Of a stretch of DNA of 22,458 bases, positions 8,682-16,879 are shown piece by piece (position 1 is the first letter of the stretch; each line of letters begins with the position of its first letter). The position numbers and the translations under genes are program-made. This DNA is from RFPW01 sp040401595 (GTDB lineage: Bacteria; Pseudomonadota; Gammaproteobacteria; Burkholderiales; Burkholderiaceae_E): NCBI GenBank assembly GCA_040401595.1, contig JBBAOE010000036.1, forward strand, positions 1 through 22,458. The letters run 5' to 3'. The notes below the pieces were generated by a model. The model made no database searches. It was not told where the DNA came from and saw only the letters and a program-made list of their open reading frames with translations.

Positions 8682-8725
8682 CTCAGTAAGGGCACTCTGC
8701 CTTACGACCCTCGCTCTCGCAGCTG

Positions 8726-8757
8726 GGGGCCGGACTCTTCGGAGCCGGCCCCTTTTT
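8726..8757 (+). terminator. Strong intrinsic terminator after the giant gene
   Basis: GGGGCCGG (8726-8733), a bulged A, CTC, the stable TTCG tetraloop, GAG and CCGGCCCC (8745-8752) form an 11-bp GC-rich stem followed by five T residues. It lies 45 bases after the stop of the repeat protein and before the exporter genes. It should uncouple abundant substrate transcription from lower exporter expression, or allow only partial read-through. Confidence 0.92.
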
Positions 8758-8818
8758 CCATCCCGGCGCAGATCAGGTAGTCGAATGTTTTTTGGTTGAA
8801 TGGATTTGATTTTGAGTG

Positions 8819-8851
8819 CTGTCCTCGCTCTGTCCTCGCTCTGTCCTCGTT
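8819..8851 (+). repeat. Triplicated 11-bp direct repeat before the exporter gene
   Basis: CTGTCCTCGCT occurs twice in tandem and a third time as CTGTCCTCGTT, ending eight bases before the ATG of the ABC exporter. It occupies the place where the leader and ribosome binding site of that gene should be, leaving only a weak TTAGG five bases before the start. Confidence 0.85.
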
Positions 8852-8859
8852 AGGCCTGA

Positions 8860-8871
8860 ATGAACGTTCAT
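8860..8871. other. 12-bp perfect palindrome on the exporter start codon
   Basis: ATGAACGTTCAT reads identically on both strands and includes the ATG of the ABC exporter. It could be a binding site for a repressor or a small hairpin in the mRNA over the start codon. It could also be coincidental. Confidence 0.3.
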
Positions 8872-11130
8872 GATCTGCCACAGGGCGCCAATGCGCTTGG
8901 TGCAAATGCCGACCCCCTGCGTAACGATCCGTTGCTCGAGGCCCTGCTCTACGTGTGCCGGCACTATGGTGCGGCGCGATCGGCGCTGTCGCTCATCGAT
9001 GGCCTGCCCTACGACGGGCGCTTAAGCCCCGAGAACGCGCTGCGCGCGTTAGCGCAAAACGGCTTTGTGGCGCGAATGGTCGAGCGCTCGATGCACGACC
9101 TCTACACGGGCTTGTTCCCCGTGGTGTTGCTGCGCCACGAGGGCCGCGCGAGCGTGGTGCTCGAGCGTCTGCCGGTGCTTGATCCTAAAGGCGAGGCGCG
9201 GTTTCGGGTTGCTGCGTTCGATGCCACCGGCGCTGAGCGCGTGGTGAGCGAGTCCGAATTGGTGAAGGACTACACGGGTTTTTGTTTTCTCATCAAGCAA
9301 GAGCCGAAGTTCGAGAAGCGCACCGACTTTGTGGATGCAGAGCCCAAGTCACAGTGGCTCTGGAGTACGGTTTGGCGATATCGGCGCTATTTCCGTGACG
9401 CGCTGATCGCATCCGTCTTGGTGAATGTGCTGACCACCTGGATTGGGCTGTTCTCGATCCACATCTACGACCGGGTGATCCCAACCGAGTCGTATTCGAC
9501 CTTATGGTCGCTCTCGGTGGGCGTGCTGGTCGGGATTTTGTTTGTGCTGGCGGCAAGCCAGATCCGCACGTATTTGCTCGACCTTGCCGGACGCAAAGCC
9601 GATATCACACTCGCGTCGATTTTATTTCGGCGCGCGATGGGTTTGCGCATGGAGTACATGCCGCGCTCGGCCGGGACGTTCTCGCACCAACTGCGCGCGT
9701 TTGAGTCGGTGCGCGAGTTTGGTACCTCGGCCAGCATGTCGTGCATTACCGATCTGCCGTTTATTTTCCTGTTTTTGTATATGACCTGGCAGGTCGGCGG
9801 CCCGCTGGTGCTGATTCCGGCGGTGGTGAGCGTGGTGGTGATATCGGTCAGTCTGTTAGTGCAGATACCGCTCAATAAGCTCATGCGCTCGTATTTTCAG
9901 GATTCGGCGCAGATGTACGGCGTACTGGTGGAATCCATCGAGGGCATGGAGACCTTGCGGGTGACGGGCTCGGCCGGCTTCATGACCAAGAAGTACGAGG
10001 ACTACAACGCGCGCACGGCGCTCTCGGGCATGCGCTTTCGGCTGCTGTCGGGCATGTTGAATAACTTCATCGCGCTGATTCAGCAGCTCGAGACGGTGAC
10101 GATGTTGATCTGGGGGGTCTACCTGATTCACGACGGTACCATTTCGGCCGGCGCGCTGATTGGCGCGACGATGTTTGCCAACCGCGCGTTGGCGCCGCTG
10201 GGGACCTTTATCGGTTTGTCGACTGCATATGGGCAGGCGAAAGCCGCGATGGAGGCCTTGAATGGCCTGATGGCGACGCCGACCGAACGCGACCCGGGCC
10301 GCAACTACGTACAAAAGAGCCGCCTTTCGGGTTCGATTGGGCTGGACGATGTGTCGTTTTCTTACCCCGCGCCGCCCGAGCAAAAAGCGCCCTTGGCGGT
10401 GCAGAACATTAGCTTGCAGATCGCACCCGGCGAACGGGTGGCGATCATCGGCAAGATTGGCAGCGGTAAGTCCACCATGCTGCGTTTGATTTCTGGCTTG
10501 TACCAGCCTACGGACGGTCAGGTACAGGTAGATGGCATCGATATCCGCCAGATCGACCCAGCGGAATTCCGTGCGCAAGTGGGTTTTGTGACCCAGGAGC
10601 TGCGCTTGATCCACGGCACCTTGCATGAAAACGTCATGCTCGGGCGCCCGGGGGTCGATTGGGATACTTTTTTGGCGGTGTCCAAGCTCACTGGCATCGA
10701 CCGCATTGCAGCCGCACACCCCATGGGATACGACTTGCCGATCAGTGAGATGGGTAACGGATTGTCGGGTGGGCAGCGCCAACTGGTGGCGCTCGCACGC
10801 GCGCTGGTGACGCGTCCGCGGATTCTGTTAATGGACGAGCCGACCTCGGCGATGGATATGCAGACCGAAGCGCAGTTTGTGCAAAGACTGCAGACGATTA
10901 TTGAGAACCGAACCGTGATCGTGGTCACCCATCGGCCTTCCTTGTTGGCCCTGGTTGATCGGGTGATTGTGGTCGATCAGCACCGCATCGTTGCGGATGG
11001 GCCGAAAGAAGAGGTGCTCGAGCGCTTGCGTGGCGGCACGCCGGGCGCGGCGGCAAGCGTTGCGGGTGGCCCCCCGGGGGGAATGCCAACGCCGCCGACG
11101 CCGATCGAAGCCGAGGTCAATCATGTCTGA
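8860..11130 (+). CDS. Type I secretion ABC exporter (LapB/LssB type, degenerate C39 domain)
   Basis: A 756-residue inner-membrane permease-ATPase that should drive export of the upstream repeat protein straight from the cytoplasm. Residues about 20-150 resemble the peptidase C39-like domain of this family, but the catalytic Cys motif of true C39 peptidases is missing, so it probably binds substrate and does not cleave it. Transmembrane helices lie at about 180-205, 215-235 and 295-340, with more near 410-450. The ATPase domain has Walker A GKIGSGKST (531-539), signature LSGGQRQ (635-641), Walker B ILLMDEP with D659/E660 and the H-loop at H691. The C-terminus carries a Gly/Pro-rich tail of about 40 residues. 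An in-frame TGA directly precedes the ATG, so the start is firm. Its stop overlaps the next gene by 8 bp. Confidence 0.95.
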   Translation: MNVHDLPQGANALGANADPLRNDPLLEALLYVCRHYGAARSALSLIDGLPYDGRLSPENALRALAQNGFVARMVERSMHDLYTGLFPVVLLRHEGRASVVLERLPVLDPKGEARFRVAAFDATGAERVVSESELVKDYTGFCFLIKQEPKFEKRTDFVDAEPKSQWLWSTVWRYRRYFRDALIASVLVNVLTTWIGLFSIHIYDRVIPTESYSTLWSLSVGVLVGILFVLAASQIRTYLLDLAGRKADITLASILFRRAMGLRMEYMPRSAGTFSHQLRAFESVREFGTSASMSCITDLPFIFLFLYMTWQVGGPLVLIPAVVSVVVISVSLLVQIPLNKLMRSYFQDSAQMYGVLVESIEGMETLRVTGSAGFMTKKYEDYNARTALSGMRFRLLSGMLNNFIALIQQLETVTMLIWGVYLIHDGTISAGALIGATMFANRALAPLGTFIGLSTAYGQAKAAMEALNGLMATPTERDPGRNYVQKSRLSGSIGLDDVSFSYPAPPEQKAPLAVQNISLQIAPGERVAIIGKIGSGKSTMLRLISGLYQPTDGQVQVDGIDIRQIDPAEFRAQVGFVTQELRLIHGTLHENVMLGRPGVDWDTFLAVSKLTGIDRIAAAHPMGYDLPISEMGNGLSGGQRQLVALARALVTRPRILLMDEPTSAMDMQTEAQFVQRLQTIIENRTVIVVTHRPSLLALVDRVIVVDQHRIVADGPKEEVLERLRGGTPGAAASVAGGPPGGMPTPPTPIEAEVNHV

Positions 11131-12499
11131 TGGGCGCCTGCAGGATCGGATGTGGATGGCTTCGCTCCAGGGCCGACGGCTCACGCGTCGCACCCTGCAG
11201 CGGCTTAACCCCACGCCAGGGCCTATTCGGGACATGTTGGCGGCCCTGCGTCCGCCCAAAGATTTGCCGGTGCCGGTTGCGAAGGCGGGCGAAGGAAAGA
11301 TCCAGCGCGAAGACCTGGCCTACATGCGCGACTTGAGCGAAGCACTCGAGGCGCAGGCCACACCTGGCTCAACGGCTGCGCTGCAGTTGATGGTGTTATT
11401 GACAGTGGCGGCGGTGATTTGGGCGGCGGTGGCGCGGGTGGATGAGGTCACCAAGGCCGAGGCGCGCGTTGTACCGTCTAGCCGCGAACAGATCATCACC
11501 AGCCTTGAAGGTGGGGTGTTGGGCGAAGTGTTGGTGGCCGAGGGCGACCACGTGGAAAAGGGCCAGCCCCTGTTGCGGCTCGACCCGAAGCGTACACGCT
11601 CAACCTTAAATGAGTCGCTCACCCGCAGTGTGATCTTGGAGGGCTCGATCGCCCGGCTGCGCGCCGAAGCCACGGGCAAACCGCTGGCATTTCCCAAAAA
11701 CGTCTTGCGCGACGCCGAGACGGTGCAGCGCGAGACCGAGGCCTATCGTTCGCGGCGGCGCACCTTGGACGAAAGTGTGGCGGGATTGCGGCGCAGCCTT
11801 TCGATGTTGCAGACCGAGATCGACACGTCTGAGCGATTGACCGAAAAGGGTTTGTTCTCGGCGGTGGAATTGTCGCGGCTCAAGCGCCAGGCCAATGAGC
11901 TCGAGCAGCAGGTGAGCGAGCGGCAAAATCGCTTTCGGGCCGACGCCAACGCAGAGCTCTTACGCTATGAAGGCGATCTGGCGCAACTGCGCGAGGGGAT
12001 GGAGGTGCGTCGCGATTCCGTGGAGCGCACCACCTTGCGTGCGCCGCTCGATGGGATCGTGAAGAACCTGAAGGCCAACACCCTGGGCAGTGCAGTCACG
12101 CCGGGTGCGCCGTTGCTGGAATTGGTTCCCGTGAACGACGAGCTGTTGTTCGAGGCCAAGCTGTCGCCGAAAGAAATTGCCTATATCCACCCGGGGCTGC
12201 CAGCGACGATCAAGCTGTCGTCGTTTGATTCGCAGATCTTTGGTGATCTAAAGGGAACGGTCGAGCGCATCAGTCCCGATACGTTTCGCGAGGAGTACCG
12301 GACTTCGCTCAACGCAGATGCCGTTTACTACCGCCTGATCGTACGCTCGACGCAGAGTGAATTTGTCACCCGTACCCGCAAGTGGCCGATCGTGCCCGGG
12401 ATGACAGGTTCGGTGGAGATTCGGACAGGCGATAAGACGGTTCTGGAATACATGACGAAGCCTTTGCTGAAGGCTCGTGAATCGTTTCGGGAGCGGTGA
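11123..12499 (+). CDS. HlyD-family type I secretion membrane-fusion protein
   Basis: A 458-residue periplasmic adaptor linking the ABC exporter to the TolC-type channel. Seen: a basic cytoplasmic N-terminus, one transmembrane helix at about 88-105 (LQLMVLLTVAAVIWAAVA), a lipoyl-like half domain (ITSLEGGVLGEVLVAEGDHV, about 120-145), a long coiled coil at about 160-290, the second lipoyl half (LRAPLDGIVKNL near 303) and a C-terminal beta-barrel region with the family's PGMTGSVEIRTGDKT ending. The open frame extends 52 codons further upstream, but that part would be an Arg-rich out-of-frame reading of the exporter gene. The ATG at 11123 has GAGG six bases before it and gives the usual family length. 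Confidence 0.95.
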   Translation: MSDGRLQDRMWMASLQGRRLTRRTLQRLNPTPGPIRDMLAALRPPKDLPVPVAKAGEGKIQREDLAYMRDLSEALEAQATPGSTAALQLMVLLTVAAVIWAAVARVDEVTKAEARVVPSSREQIITSLEGGVLGEVLVAEGDHVEKGQPLLRLDPKRTRSTLNESLTRSVILEGSIARLRAEATGKPLAFPKNVLRDAETVQRETEAYRSRRRTLDESVAGLRRSLSMLQTEIDTSERLTEKGLFSAVELSRLKRQANELEQQVSERQNRFRADANAELLRYEGDLAQLREGMEVRRDSVERTTLRAPLDGIVKNLKANTLGSAVTPGAPLLELVPVNDELLFEAKLSPKEIAYIHPGLPATIKLSSFDSQIFGDLKGTVERISPDTFREEYRTSLNADAVYYRLIVRSTQSEFVTRTRKWPIVPGMTGSVEIRTGDKTVLEYMTKPLLKARESFRER

Positions 12500-14085
12500 T
12501 GGTGCTGGGCTTGCGGGGGCTAGGGCCTGGTTTGCTGGGCAGATTAGGGTCGTGTGGGCTGTTGGTGCTGCTCAGCGCCAGCGCTAGCGCTTGGGCCGCG
12601 CGCCCACCAGGGTCGAAGGCCGCACCGGCGGTGCCTCTTGAGACGCCCGCTACGCAAACACCGCAAGCGCCTCAAGCGCCGAAATCCGCGCAAACACCGA
12701 AAACCCCGCCTGGGGGCGCAGACGCCGCGTTTTTTGCCCCGCTCGAAGGGGGCCGTGGGGTTCCGGCGACGAGTTTTTTGCGTCGTGTGGGTGATGTGCC
12801 CGAGCCGATTCGGCCTGCGAGCGCCGCGCAAATGGTCGACGCAACGGAGCGTTTGCGTTTGCTGGCGGTGGCGGCGCTTGAGCGTAGCCCCACCGTACGC
12901 GACATTGCGGCCGGCGTGCGGGCTTTGCAACAAGACGTGCGCGAAGTCGAGGCGCTGGGTAAGCCGCAGGTGAATCTATCGGTGTCGTCGCGCTTTACCG
13001 AGCCACCGTCAAATTCCACGGCGACGCCTCTGCGAGGGGTTCCCTACTACGTCGTGAGCGCGACCCAACTGCTGTGGGACTTTGGTCGGCTCGAGTCGCA
13101 GGTACAAAGCCGGCGCACGGTGGTCACCGGTCAGCAAGAGCGGCTGCGCTTGGCGTACGAAGCCATTGCGGGTGAAACCTTGAGCGCGGCGGCGGAGCTG
13201 AGCCGCTACCGTGCGCAACTCGCCGCGACCGATTTGTATCTCTCGCGCATGGAGCAGCTCTCGCGCATGATCGCTGAGTTGGTGCGCGAAGACCGTGGCC
13301 GCTCGGCCGAACTTCTGCAGGTGCAGTCGCGCTTGATGCAAGCCAAAACCGCGCGCGCGCTGATCGAAGTGAAAGTGCGCGAGAACGAAATTGTCTTGGC
13401 GCGCTTGGTGGGCGACGACGCGCCCGCGCGGGCCTTGATCGACGCCGTGTGCGATCAGGCCACCGTTGCTGCCCTCTTGGTGCTGCCCTCGATTGATGGT
13501 TTCCTGGCGGGCTTGCCGAATCATCCGGCCTTAAAGCAGCTCGAGGCTGAGGCAGCGGGGCAAACCCAGGTCGCGCAGGCAGCGGCCAATTCGCGCTTGC
13601 CGGTCATCAGTGCGGTGGCCGGAAGGACCCCAACCACGCCCGGAGTGACGACGCAGTATTTGCACTATGCGGGCGTAGACCTCACGGTGCCTTTGTATCG
13701 CGGTGGCGCCGATCGTGCGCAAGAGCGCAGCGCGCTCGATCGCTCGGAGGCGGCGCGCGAGCGACGCGAACAAACCGAGCGCGAGCTCACCAGCCGCGTG
13801 CGGGTGCTGCATCAGACGGCGCGCTCGCAACTCGAGCGTGTCGATGAGCATCTGGCGCTACTCAAAATTTCCGACCGTGTGCGCCAGGATATTTACGATC
13901 AGTGGAGTTTGTTGGGGCGGCGCTCACTTTACGAATTGTTGGGCGCCGAGGCCGAGCACCACTCGCTGCGCATGGGCTGGTTGGGTGCGATCCACGACTC
14001 GTGGGCGGCGCAGTTGCGTTTGCGTACCGAATCGGCCGCCCTGGGAGATTGGTTTGGAGTCCCTTCGAAGGAGAGCTCAAGATGA
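12499..14085 (+). CDS. TolC-family outer-membrane channel of the type I secretion system
   Basis: A 528-residue outer-membrane efflux protein completing the secretion system. A signal peptide is visible, with a hydrophobic core GLLVLLSASASAWA and likely cleavage after A33. It is followed by an unusual Pro/Ala/Thr/Lys-rich linker at about 36-72 (PQAPQAPKSAQTPKTPP). The remainder has the long helical repeats of TolC proteins, including VPYYVVSATQLLWDFGRL in the first half and VDLTVPLYRGGADRAQER in the second. The start overlaps the HlyD stop as TGATG and is preceded by GGGAG. A GTG three bases earlier is possible but too close to that site. The stop overlaps the next gene as ATGA, tying secretion to the glycosylation genes. 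Confidence 0.93.
   Translation: MVLGLRGLGPGLLGRLGSCGLLVLLSASASAWAARPPGSKAAPAVPLETPATQTPQAPQAPKSAQTPKTPPGGADAAFFAPLEGGRGVPATSFLRRVGDVPEPIRPASAAQMVDATERLRLLAVAALERSPTVRDIAAGVRALQQDVREVEALGKPQVNLSVSSRFTEPPSNSTATPLRGVPYYVVSATQLLWDFGRLESQVQSRRTVVTGQQERLRLAYEAIAGETLSAAAELSRYRAQLAATDLYLSRMEQLSRMIAELVREDRGRSAELLQVQSRLMQAKTARALIEVKVRENEIVLARLVGDDAPARALIDAVCDQATVAALLVLPSIDGFLAGLPNHPALKQLEAEAAGQTQVAQAAANSRLPVISAVAGRTPTTPGVTTQYLHYAGVDLTVPLYRGGADRAQERSALDRSEAARERREQTERELTSRVRVLHQTARSQLERVDEHLALLKISDRVRQDIYDQWSLLGRRSLYELLGAEAEHHSLRMGWLGAIHDSWAAQLRLRTESAALGDWFGVPSKESSR
14068..14073 (+). promoter_or_regulatory. Ribosome binding site of the first GT41 gene
   Basis: AAGGAG lies eight bases before the ATG at 14082, inside the last codons of the TolC-type gene. 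It fixes the start of the GT41 gene there although the frame is open 60 codons further upstream. Confidence 0.75.
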
Positions 14086-16001
14086 ATCAGCGCTACGTTC
14101 CGCCACCCCTGCTGATGCCCACCACCCCGGGTGCTGGATTTTTGGCCGCACCGATGGGTCTGCCCCAGTTTTCGGCACCGGCTAAGGTCGAAGAATCGCT
14201 CGATTCGGTACTGGGCCGAATGGATTTGAACGCGCTGCTGGCCCAGGTGGATCAGTTGCGCTCCAGTGGCCAGGGCGGCACGGTCGTGCCGCTGTATCGG
14301 CGTTGGCTCGCCAGCTCGAACCGCCCCGATCGTTATGTTGCCTGGTTTAATCTGGGCGTCGAATTGTCCGCCAAAGGGGACCCGGCGGGGGCAGCACAAG
14401 CCTACCGTGAGGCGCTGGCGCTCAACCCGACGTTGATTGAAGCGCAACTCAATCTGGGCAATTCGCTCGAGACGCTGGGCCACGTTGACGATGCCTTGGC
14501 GTGCTGGCAGCGCGCGCTCGATTGGTTGTTGGCGCAGCCGATTGCACGGCTGCCGCTGATTGTGGTGGCGCTCAATAATCTGGGGCGCGCCAACGAAGAC
14601 GTCGAGCGTTATGAGCAGGCCGAAGCGTTCCTGCTGCGCAGCTTGCAGGTGCAGCCGGCGCAGCCCGATGTGCTGCAGCATTGGTTTCATTTGCGCCAGA
14701 AGCAGTGCCGCTGGCCGGTGGAGGTGCTGCCCCCGGGGGTGACGGCGCATGCGTTGCGGATGGCGGTCTCGCCCTTGGCGGTGTTGGCGGCATATGACGA
14801 CCCGGCGATGCAGATGCTGACGTCGCGCAATTTTGTGGCGCGTAAGTTTGGCAAGTTGCCCAGCGGCAATCTGGGCGCTAAGCGCCTGCGCGGGGCGAAT
14901 CAGCGTTTGCGCATTGGCTACCTGTCGGGTGATTTTTGTACGCACGCGGTGGGTTTGTTGTTGCCCGATTTTTTAGAGTCGCACGACAAATCTCGGGTCG
15001 AGACGTTTGGCTTTTGCTGGAGCCCGGAGGATGGTAGCCAACTGCGCCAGCGCATGAAGGCGTCGTTCGAACATTTTGAGCGCATCGATGGTCTGGATGA
15101 TGCCGCCGCGGCCGCGCGTATTGCAGCTGCCGGGATCGATGTGTTGGTGGACTTGCATGGCCTGAGCTCAGGGGTGCGGCCCGGGATTTTGGCGCTGCGC
15201 CCAGCGCCCGCGCAGGTCGAGTGGCTGGGCTATATGGGCCCGAGCGCGATGCCGTGGATCGATTACTGGATGGGCGATCGCTTCGTCTTGCCGCCCGCGA
15301 TTGACGCGTTTTATCACGAGCGCTTGATTCGGCTCGATTATTCCTTCCTGCCGGGCGATCGCAAGCGCCAGATTGGCCGTACGCCAAGCCGCACCGAGTG
15401 CGGGTTGCCCGAGCACGGCTTTGTGTTCGCGAGCTTTAATAATGCGTACAAGCTCAACCCGGTGCAGTGGGATTGCTGGATGCGGATCATGCGCCGGGTC
15501 TCGGACAGCGTGTTTTGGTTGGTGGACGATAACGTCTGGGCGACGGCGAATTTGCGCGCCGCCGCAAGCGCGGCTGGCATTGATCCCGCGCGGCTGATTT
15601 TCGCGCCGCGCGCGACCCACGCAGATTATCTGGCCCGCCTGCCGCTGGCGGACTTGTTCCTGGACAACCATCCCTACAACGCCGGCAGTACCGCCAACGA
15701 CGCGCTTTGGATGGGTTTGCCGCTACTGACGCTCAGCGGGAGAACACCGTCGAGCCGGATGGGCGGCAGCTTGTTGTCGGCGATCGGGGTGCCGGAGCTC
15801 ATTACCTATAACCTGAGCGATTATGAGTCGAAGGCGATTGCCTTGGCGCAGGATCGCGAGGGCCTGCGGCGCTTGCGCGAGCGCATCGCGCGGGCGCGTC
15901 ACGAGAGCGAAGCCTTTGATATGCAGCGTATGGCGCGCCAGGTGGAGGACTTGTTCAACCACATCGCGCGGCCCATCGTGGGTGTGGCGCAAAAGGCATA
16001 A
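14082..16001 (+). CDS. SPINDLY/OGT-like TPR glycosyltransferase (GT41), copy 1
   Basis: A 639-residue soluble protein with TPR-like helices at about 85-215 (WFNLGVELSAKGDPAGAAQAYREAL, then two more units) and a C-terminal GT41 catalytic region. Enzymes of this family transfer GlcNAc, fucose or glucose from nucleotide sugars to Ser, Thr or Asn of cytoplasmic proteins. Motifs seen: RIGYLSGDFCTHAVG with H288 in the place of the conserved family histidine, DLHGLSSGVRPGILALRPAP, GYMGPSAMPWIDY, FNNAYKLNP with K457 matching the essential lysine K842 of human OGT, and DNHPYNAGSTANDALWMGLP near 527-545. The ATG overlaps the TolC stop as ATGA, so it is translationally linked to the secretion system. 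A paralogue lies at the right edge. The sugar donor and protein target cannot be read from sequence; the neighbouring repeat protein is my inferred target. Confidence 0.92.
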   Translation: MNQRYVPPPLLMPTTPGAGFLAAPMGLPQFSAPAKVEESLDSVLGRMDLNALLAQVDQLRSSGQGGTVVPLYRRWLASSNRPDRYVAWFNLGVELSAKGDPAGAAQAYREALALNPTLIEAQLNLGNSLETLGHVDDALACWQRALDWLLAQPIARLPLIVVALNNLGRANEDVERYEQAEAFLLRSLQVQPAQPDVLQHWFHLRQKQCRWPVEVLPPGVTAHALRMAVSPLAVLAAYDDPAMQMLTSRNFVARKFGKLPSGNLGAKRLRGANQRLRIGYLSGDFCTHAVGLLLPDFLESHDKSRVETFGFCWSPEDGSQLRQRMKASFEHFERIDGLDDAAAAARIAAAGIDVLVDLHGLSSGVRPGILALRPAPAQVEWLGYMGPSAMPWIDYWMGDRFVLPPAIDAFYHERLIRLDYSFLPGDRKRQIGRTPSRTECGLPEHGFVFASFNNAYKLNPVQWDCWMRIMRRVSDSVFWLVDDNVWATANLRAAASAAGIDPARLIFAPRATHADYLARLPLADLFLDNHPYNAGSTANDALWMGLPLLTLSGRTPSSRMGGSLLSAIGVPELITYNLSDYESKAIALAQDREGLRRLRERIARARHESEAFDMQRMARQVEDLFNHIARPIVGVAQKA

Positions 16002-16016
16002 AGGGCATAAGCAGGC

Positions 16017-16862
16017 GTGCATCAGGTTTTGGGCGATGGGGGACTGGCCAATCGGCTGAATACCCTTCTAACTGCGTTGGCGATCAAGGCCGACACGCGC
16101 TCAGCGTGGGCCTTGGCGTGGCCGGTGAATAACTGGTGCGGTGCGCCCTTCGAGGATTTGTTCGAACCGATGATCCCGGTTAATCAGCAAAGCCTGTTGG
16201 ACTTCAAGCGCCAGCAAGATCGGTATTGGCACTTGTTTCATGAAAACCAGATTGGTTTTGCCGAGGACCGCATCGCGTACAACCGTAGCTTTGCGAGTTG
16301 GGACGCGCTGTGCGCTGAAGTCAAACGCCACCGACGGGTGCTGTACTTTCACCATGCGATGCCACCGTTTTTAGACGATGCGCGCCTCGCCGCGGTGTTG
16401 CCGAGCCTGCGGCCGAGCGCGCGGGTGGCCGAGGCCGTGCGTTCGATGGCGGCCATGCACCGCATTGATGCCGATACGATCGGGGTGCACATTCGCAAGA
16501 CCGATTTTGGTCCGACGATCGATGAAGGGGCTTTGTTCCAGCAAATCGCGCGTGCGGCGGGGCGCTTCTTTATTTGCTCGGATTCCAACGAGGTGCTCGA
16601 GCGCTTTGCCCAGCTGCCGCATTGCGTGGCGCTGGCCAAACCTGCGATGCCCAAAAAACTGAGCGCGGCGGGGGACTGGAATAGTCTGATTACCGATGCC
16701 GAGGGGCGTACCTACCCCTTTAATGTCGACCGCGACCGGGAGTCGGTGTTCTGGGGTTTGGTGGATTTGCTCCTACTTGCGCGCACGAAAATCGTGATCA
16801 CGAGCCATTCTTCTTTCCTGGCCCTGGCGCAGCGCCTGGGCCGGCTGCAGTACGCGGTGTAA
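16017..16862 (+). CDS. Fucosyltransferase-like (NodZ/GT11/GT23-like) protein, paralogue A
   Basis: A protein of 281 residues starting at GTG, the only start available because an in-frame TAA lies seven bases upstream. AAGCAGG just before it is a weak ribosome binding site. The N-terminus (QVLGDGGLANRLNTLLTAL) resembles the GGxGNRL donor-site opening of bacterial fucosyltransferases and NodZ. IGVHIRKTDF with H158 corresponds to the HxRxxD motif of that superfamily. The end (LVDLLLLARTKIVITSHSSFLALAQRLG) has the usual Ser-rich loop before the last helix. It shares this plan with the gene at 18244. It lies 15 bp after the GT41 gene. Likely a glycosyltransferase extending the glycan; donor unknown, and the family assignment is from motifs only. 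Confidence 0.7.
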   Translation: MHQVLGDGGLANRLNTLLTALAIKADTRSAWALAWPVNNWCGAPFEDLFEPMIPVNQQSLLDFKRQQDRYWHLFHENQIGFAEDRIAYNRSFASWDALCAEVKRHRRVLYFHHAMPPFLDDARLAAVLPSLRPSARVAEAVRSMAAMHRIDADTIGVHIRKTDFGPTIDEGALFQQIARAAGRFFICSDSNEVLERFAQLPHCVALAKPAMPKKLSAAGDWNSLITDAEGRTYPFNVDRDRESVFWGLVDLLLLARTKIVITSHSSFLALAQRLGRLQYAV

Positions 16863-16879
16863 GGGAGCGAGCGCCTGCG

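Noticed and set aside
12544..12555. Possible lipobox LGSC in the TolC-type signal peptide
   Set aside because: The cysteine precedes the hydrophobic core when it should follow it, and a normal signal peptidase I site (AWA) lies downstream.
13929..14945. Minus-strand open frame opposite the end of the TolC gene and start of the first GT41 gene
   Set aside because: It spans two well-supported overlapping genes on the other strand, is Gln/Arg/His-rich and has no recognisable motif.
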